Assembly: GCA_020061285.1 (NCBI GenBank)
Contig: JAGUYQ010000276.1
Coordinates: forward strand, 1 to 5,423
Reading direction: 5' to 3'
DNA length: 5,423 nucleotides
Source of the DNA: Betaproteobacteria bacterium
GTDB taxonomy: Bacteria; Pseudomonadota; Gammaproteobacteria; Burkholderiales; UBA9220
Both the position numbers and the translations under genes were made by a program. The notes under the pieces are model-generated. The model searched no databases. It saw only the letters and a list, made by a program, of their open reading frames with translations, and was not told the DNA's origin. This document shows, piece by piece, positions 4,115-5,423 of this stretch; position 1 is the first letter of the stretch; the number at the start of each line of letters is the position of its first letter.

Positions 4115-5423
4115 TCATTTCAGTCGGGCCCTGATGGCGGCGACGATGCCGGCGCTGTTCAGGCCGCATTCCGCCAGCAATTTGGCGGTGTCGCCGTGCT
4201 CGACGAAGCGGTCGGGCAGGCCCAGGTGAAGCAGGGGCGTGGTCACCCCGTCCTTGGCCAGGGCTTCGGCCACGGCGCTGCCGGCGCCGCCCATGACGGC
4301 GTTTTCCTCCACGGTGACGACGAGGTCGTGGGTGGCGGCGAGCTTGATCGCCAGGTGTGCGTCCAGGGGTTTGACGAAGCGCATGTTGGCCACGGTGGCG
4401 TTGAGTTCCTCGCCCGCCGCCAGGGCGGGTTGGAGCAGGCTGCCGAAGGCGAGGATGGCGACCTTCTCGCCCTGGCGGCGGATTTCGCCCTTGCCCAGGG
4501 GGAGGGGCTGCATTTCCTTTTGCGGTGCCACACCGGGGCCGGTGCCGCGGGGGTAGCGCACCGCCGAGGGGCCGTCGTGGGCGAAGGCGGTGGCGAGCAT
4601 CTGGCGGCATTCGTTCTCGTCGGCGGGGGTCATCACCACCATGTTCGGAATGCAGCGCAGGTAGGAGAGGTCGAAGGCCCCGGCGTGGGTGGGGCCGTCG
4701 GCGCCCACCAGACCGGCCCGGTCGATGGCGAACACCACCGGCAGGTTCTGCAGGGCCACGTCGTGGATCAACTGGTCGTAGGCCCGCTGGAGGAAGGTGG
4801 AGTAGATGGCCACCACCGGCTTCAGCCCCGCCCTGGCCAGGCCGGCGGCGAAGGTGACGGCGTGCTGCTCGGCGATGCCGACGTCGAAATAGCGGGCCGG
4901 GAATTCCTCGGAGAAGCGCACCAGGCCGGAGCCTTCGCGCATGGCGGGGGTGATGCCCATCAGGCGCTCGTCCCGCAGGGCCATGTCGCACAGCCAATCG
5001 CCGAAGACCTGGGTGTAGGTGAGTTTGCCGGCGGCGTCCTCGATGCCCGCGTCGGGGTCGAATTTGGCCACGCCGTGGTAGCGGCAGGGGTCGTCCTCGG
5101 CGAACTTGAAGCCCTTGCCCTTTTGCGTCACCACGTGGAGGAACTGGGGGCCGGAGAGCTGCTTGATGTTGTTCAGGGTGGTGACCAGCACGTCCAGGTC
5201 GTGGCCGTCGATGGGGCCGATGTAGTTGAAGCCGAACTCCTCGAACAGGGTGCTCGGCGTCACCATGCCCTTCATGTGCTCCTCGGCGCGCTTGGCCAGC
5301 TCCAGCATCGGCGGCATCTTCGACAGCATCTTCTCGCTCGCCTTGCGGGCGGCGGCGTAGAAGCGGCCCGACATGAGCTTGGCGAGGTAGTTGTTCAGGG
5401 CCCCGACGTTGGGGGAGATGGAC
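4115..5423 (-). CDS. dxs: 1-deoxy-D-xylulose-5-phosphate synthase, 5' end missing
   Basis: DXS condenses pyruvate and glyceraldehyde 3-phosphate, using thiamine diphosphate, to make DXP. This is the first step of the MEP isoprenoid pathway and also feeds thiamine and pyridoxal synthesis. The frame stays open to the right edge: 16 more codons ([16 protein letters not shown]) precede the internal Met at 5374. 435 of roughly 620 residues are therefore visible and the true start lies outside. Seen in order: the end of the thiamine-binding domain after the NDNDMSISPN region; GPIDGHD; the pyrimidine-binding transketolase domain with [14 protein letters not shown] (catalytic Glu codon at 4868-4870), [23 protein letters not shown] and YPRG; and a complete C-terminal transketolase domain ending RARLK. 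Nothing is broken. It lies upstream of folE2 on the same strand, separated by a repeat element and the folE2 promoter. Confidence 0.98.
   Translation of the reverse strand, partial: SISPNVGALNNYLAKLMSGRFYAAARKASEKMLSKMPPMLELAKRAEEHMKGMVTPSTLFEEFGFNYIGPIDGHDLDVLVTTLNNIKQLSGPQFLHVVTQKGKGFKFAEDDPCRYHGVAKFDPDAGIEDAAGKLTYTQVFGDWLCDMALRDERLMGITPAMREGSGLVRFSEEFPARYFDVGIAEQHAVTFAAGLARAGLKPVVAIYSTFLQRAYDQLIHDVALQNLPVVFAIDRAGLVGADGPTHAGAFDLSYLRCIPNMVVMTPADENECRQMLATAFAHDGPSAVRYPRGTGPGVAPQKEMQPLPLGKGEIRRQGEKVAILAFGSLLQPALAAGEELNATVANMRFVKPLDAHLAIKLAATHDLVVTVEENAVMGGAGSAVAEALAKDGVTTPLLHLGLPDRFVEHGDTAKLLAECGLNSAGIVAAIRARLK

Noticed and set aside
3939..4997. A 352-codon minus-strand open frame over the repeat and dxs
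   Set aside because: It is an alternative frame of dxs with an Arg/Pro-rich translation, running through the palindromic repeat. It has no family features.
1..5423. CRISPR arrays, tRNA or rRNA genes, insertion sequences
   Set aside because: I saw no regularly spaced direct repeats, cloverleaf-like or conserved ribosomal RNA segments, and no transposase-like frame on either strand.

Overview
The window looks like a GC-rich (about two-thirds G+C) proteobacterial chromosome, most likely a betaproteobacterium of the Rhodocyclales/Azoarcus type. I base this on codon use, on the dxs-folE2 gene order (which I recall from that group), and on a periplasmic DTGA-type aspartic protease. The lineage call is an inference from memory, not a search.

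Left part (1-1538): a class I glutamine amidotransferase on the minus strand runs off the left edge. Only 17 bases away, a secreted clan AA retropepsin-like aspartic protease starts in the opposite direction. The protease gene meets, tail to tail with an 8-base gap, a minus-strand flavin reductase-like protein that binds FMN.

Middle part (1539-3032): base composition drops clearly and the genes become unfamiliar. Two minus-strand genes read one after the other: a 142-residue protein of unknown function, then a 197-residue protein with a signal peptide, one membrane segment and a charged helical tail. The second gene's stop codon lies inside a site with the layout of an integron attC recombination site (1561-1628). 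A matching half-site core lies just upstream of the first gene (2698-2704), preceded by a good sigma-70-type promoter. I read this as a probable two-gene mobile cassette of about 1.14 kb, with no integrase in the window. Between it and folE2 lie a strong intrinsic terminator, a frameshifted remnant of the 3' end of a second, diverged folE2, and two inverted repeats.

Right part (3033-5423): folE2 (type IB GTP cyclohydrolase, first step of folate/pterin synthesis) has its own promoter. Upstream of it lies a palindromic intergenic repeat element, then the C-terminal two-thirds of dxs (1-deoxy-D-xylulose-5-phosphate synthase, first step of the MEP isoprenoid pathway), which runs off the right edge. 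Both belong to the chromosomal backbone.

The points most worth a second look are the candidate cassette with its two unknown genes and the displaced folE2 tail. Together they suggest that the folE2 downstream region has been a recombination hot spot.
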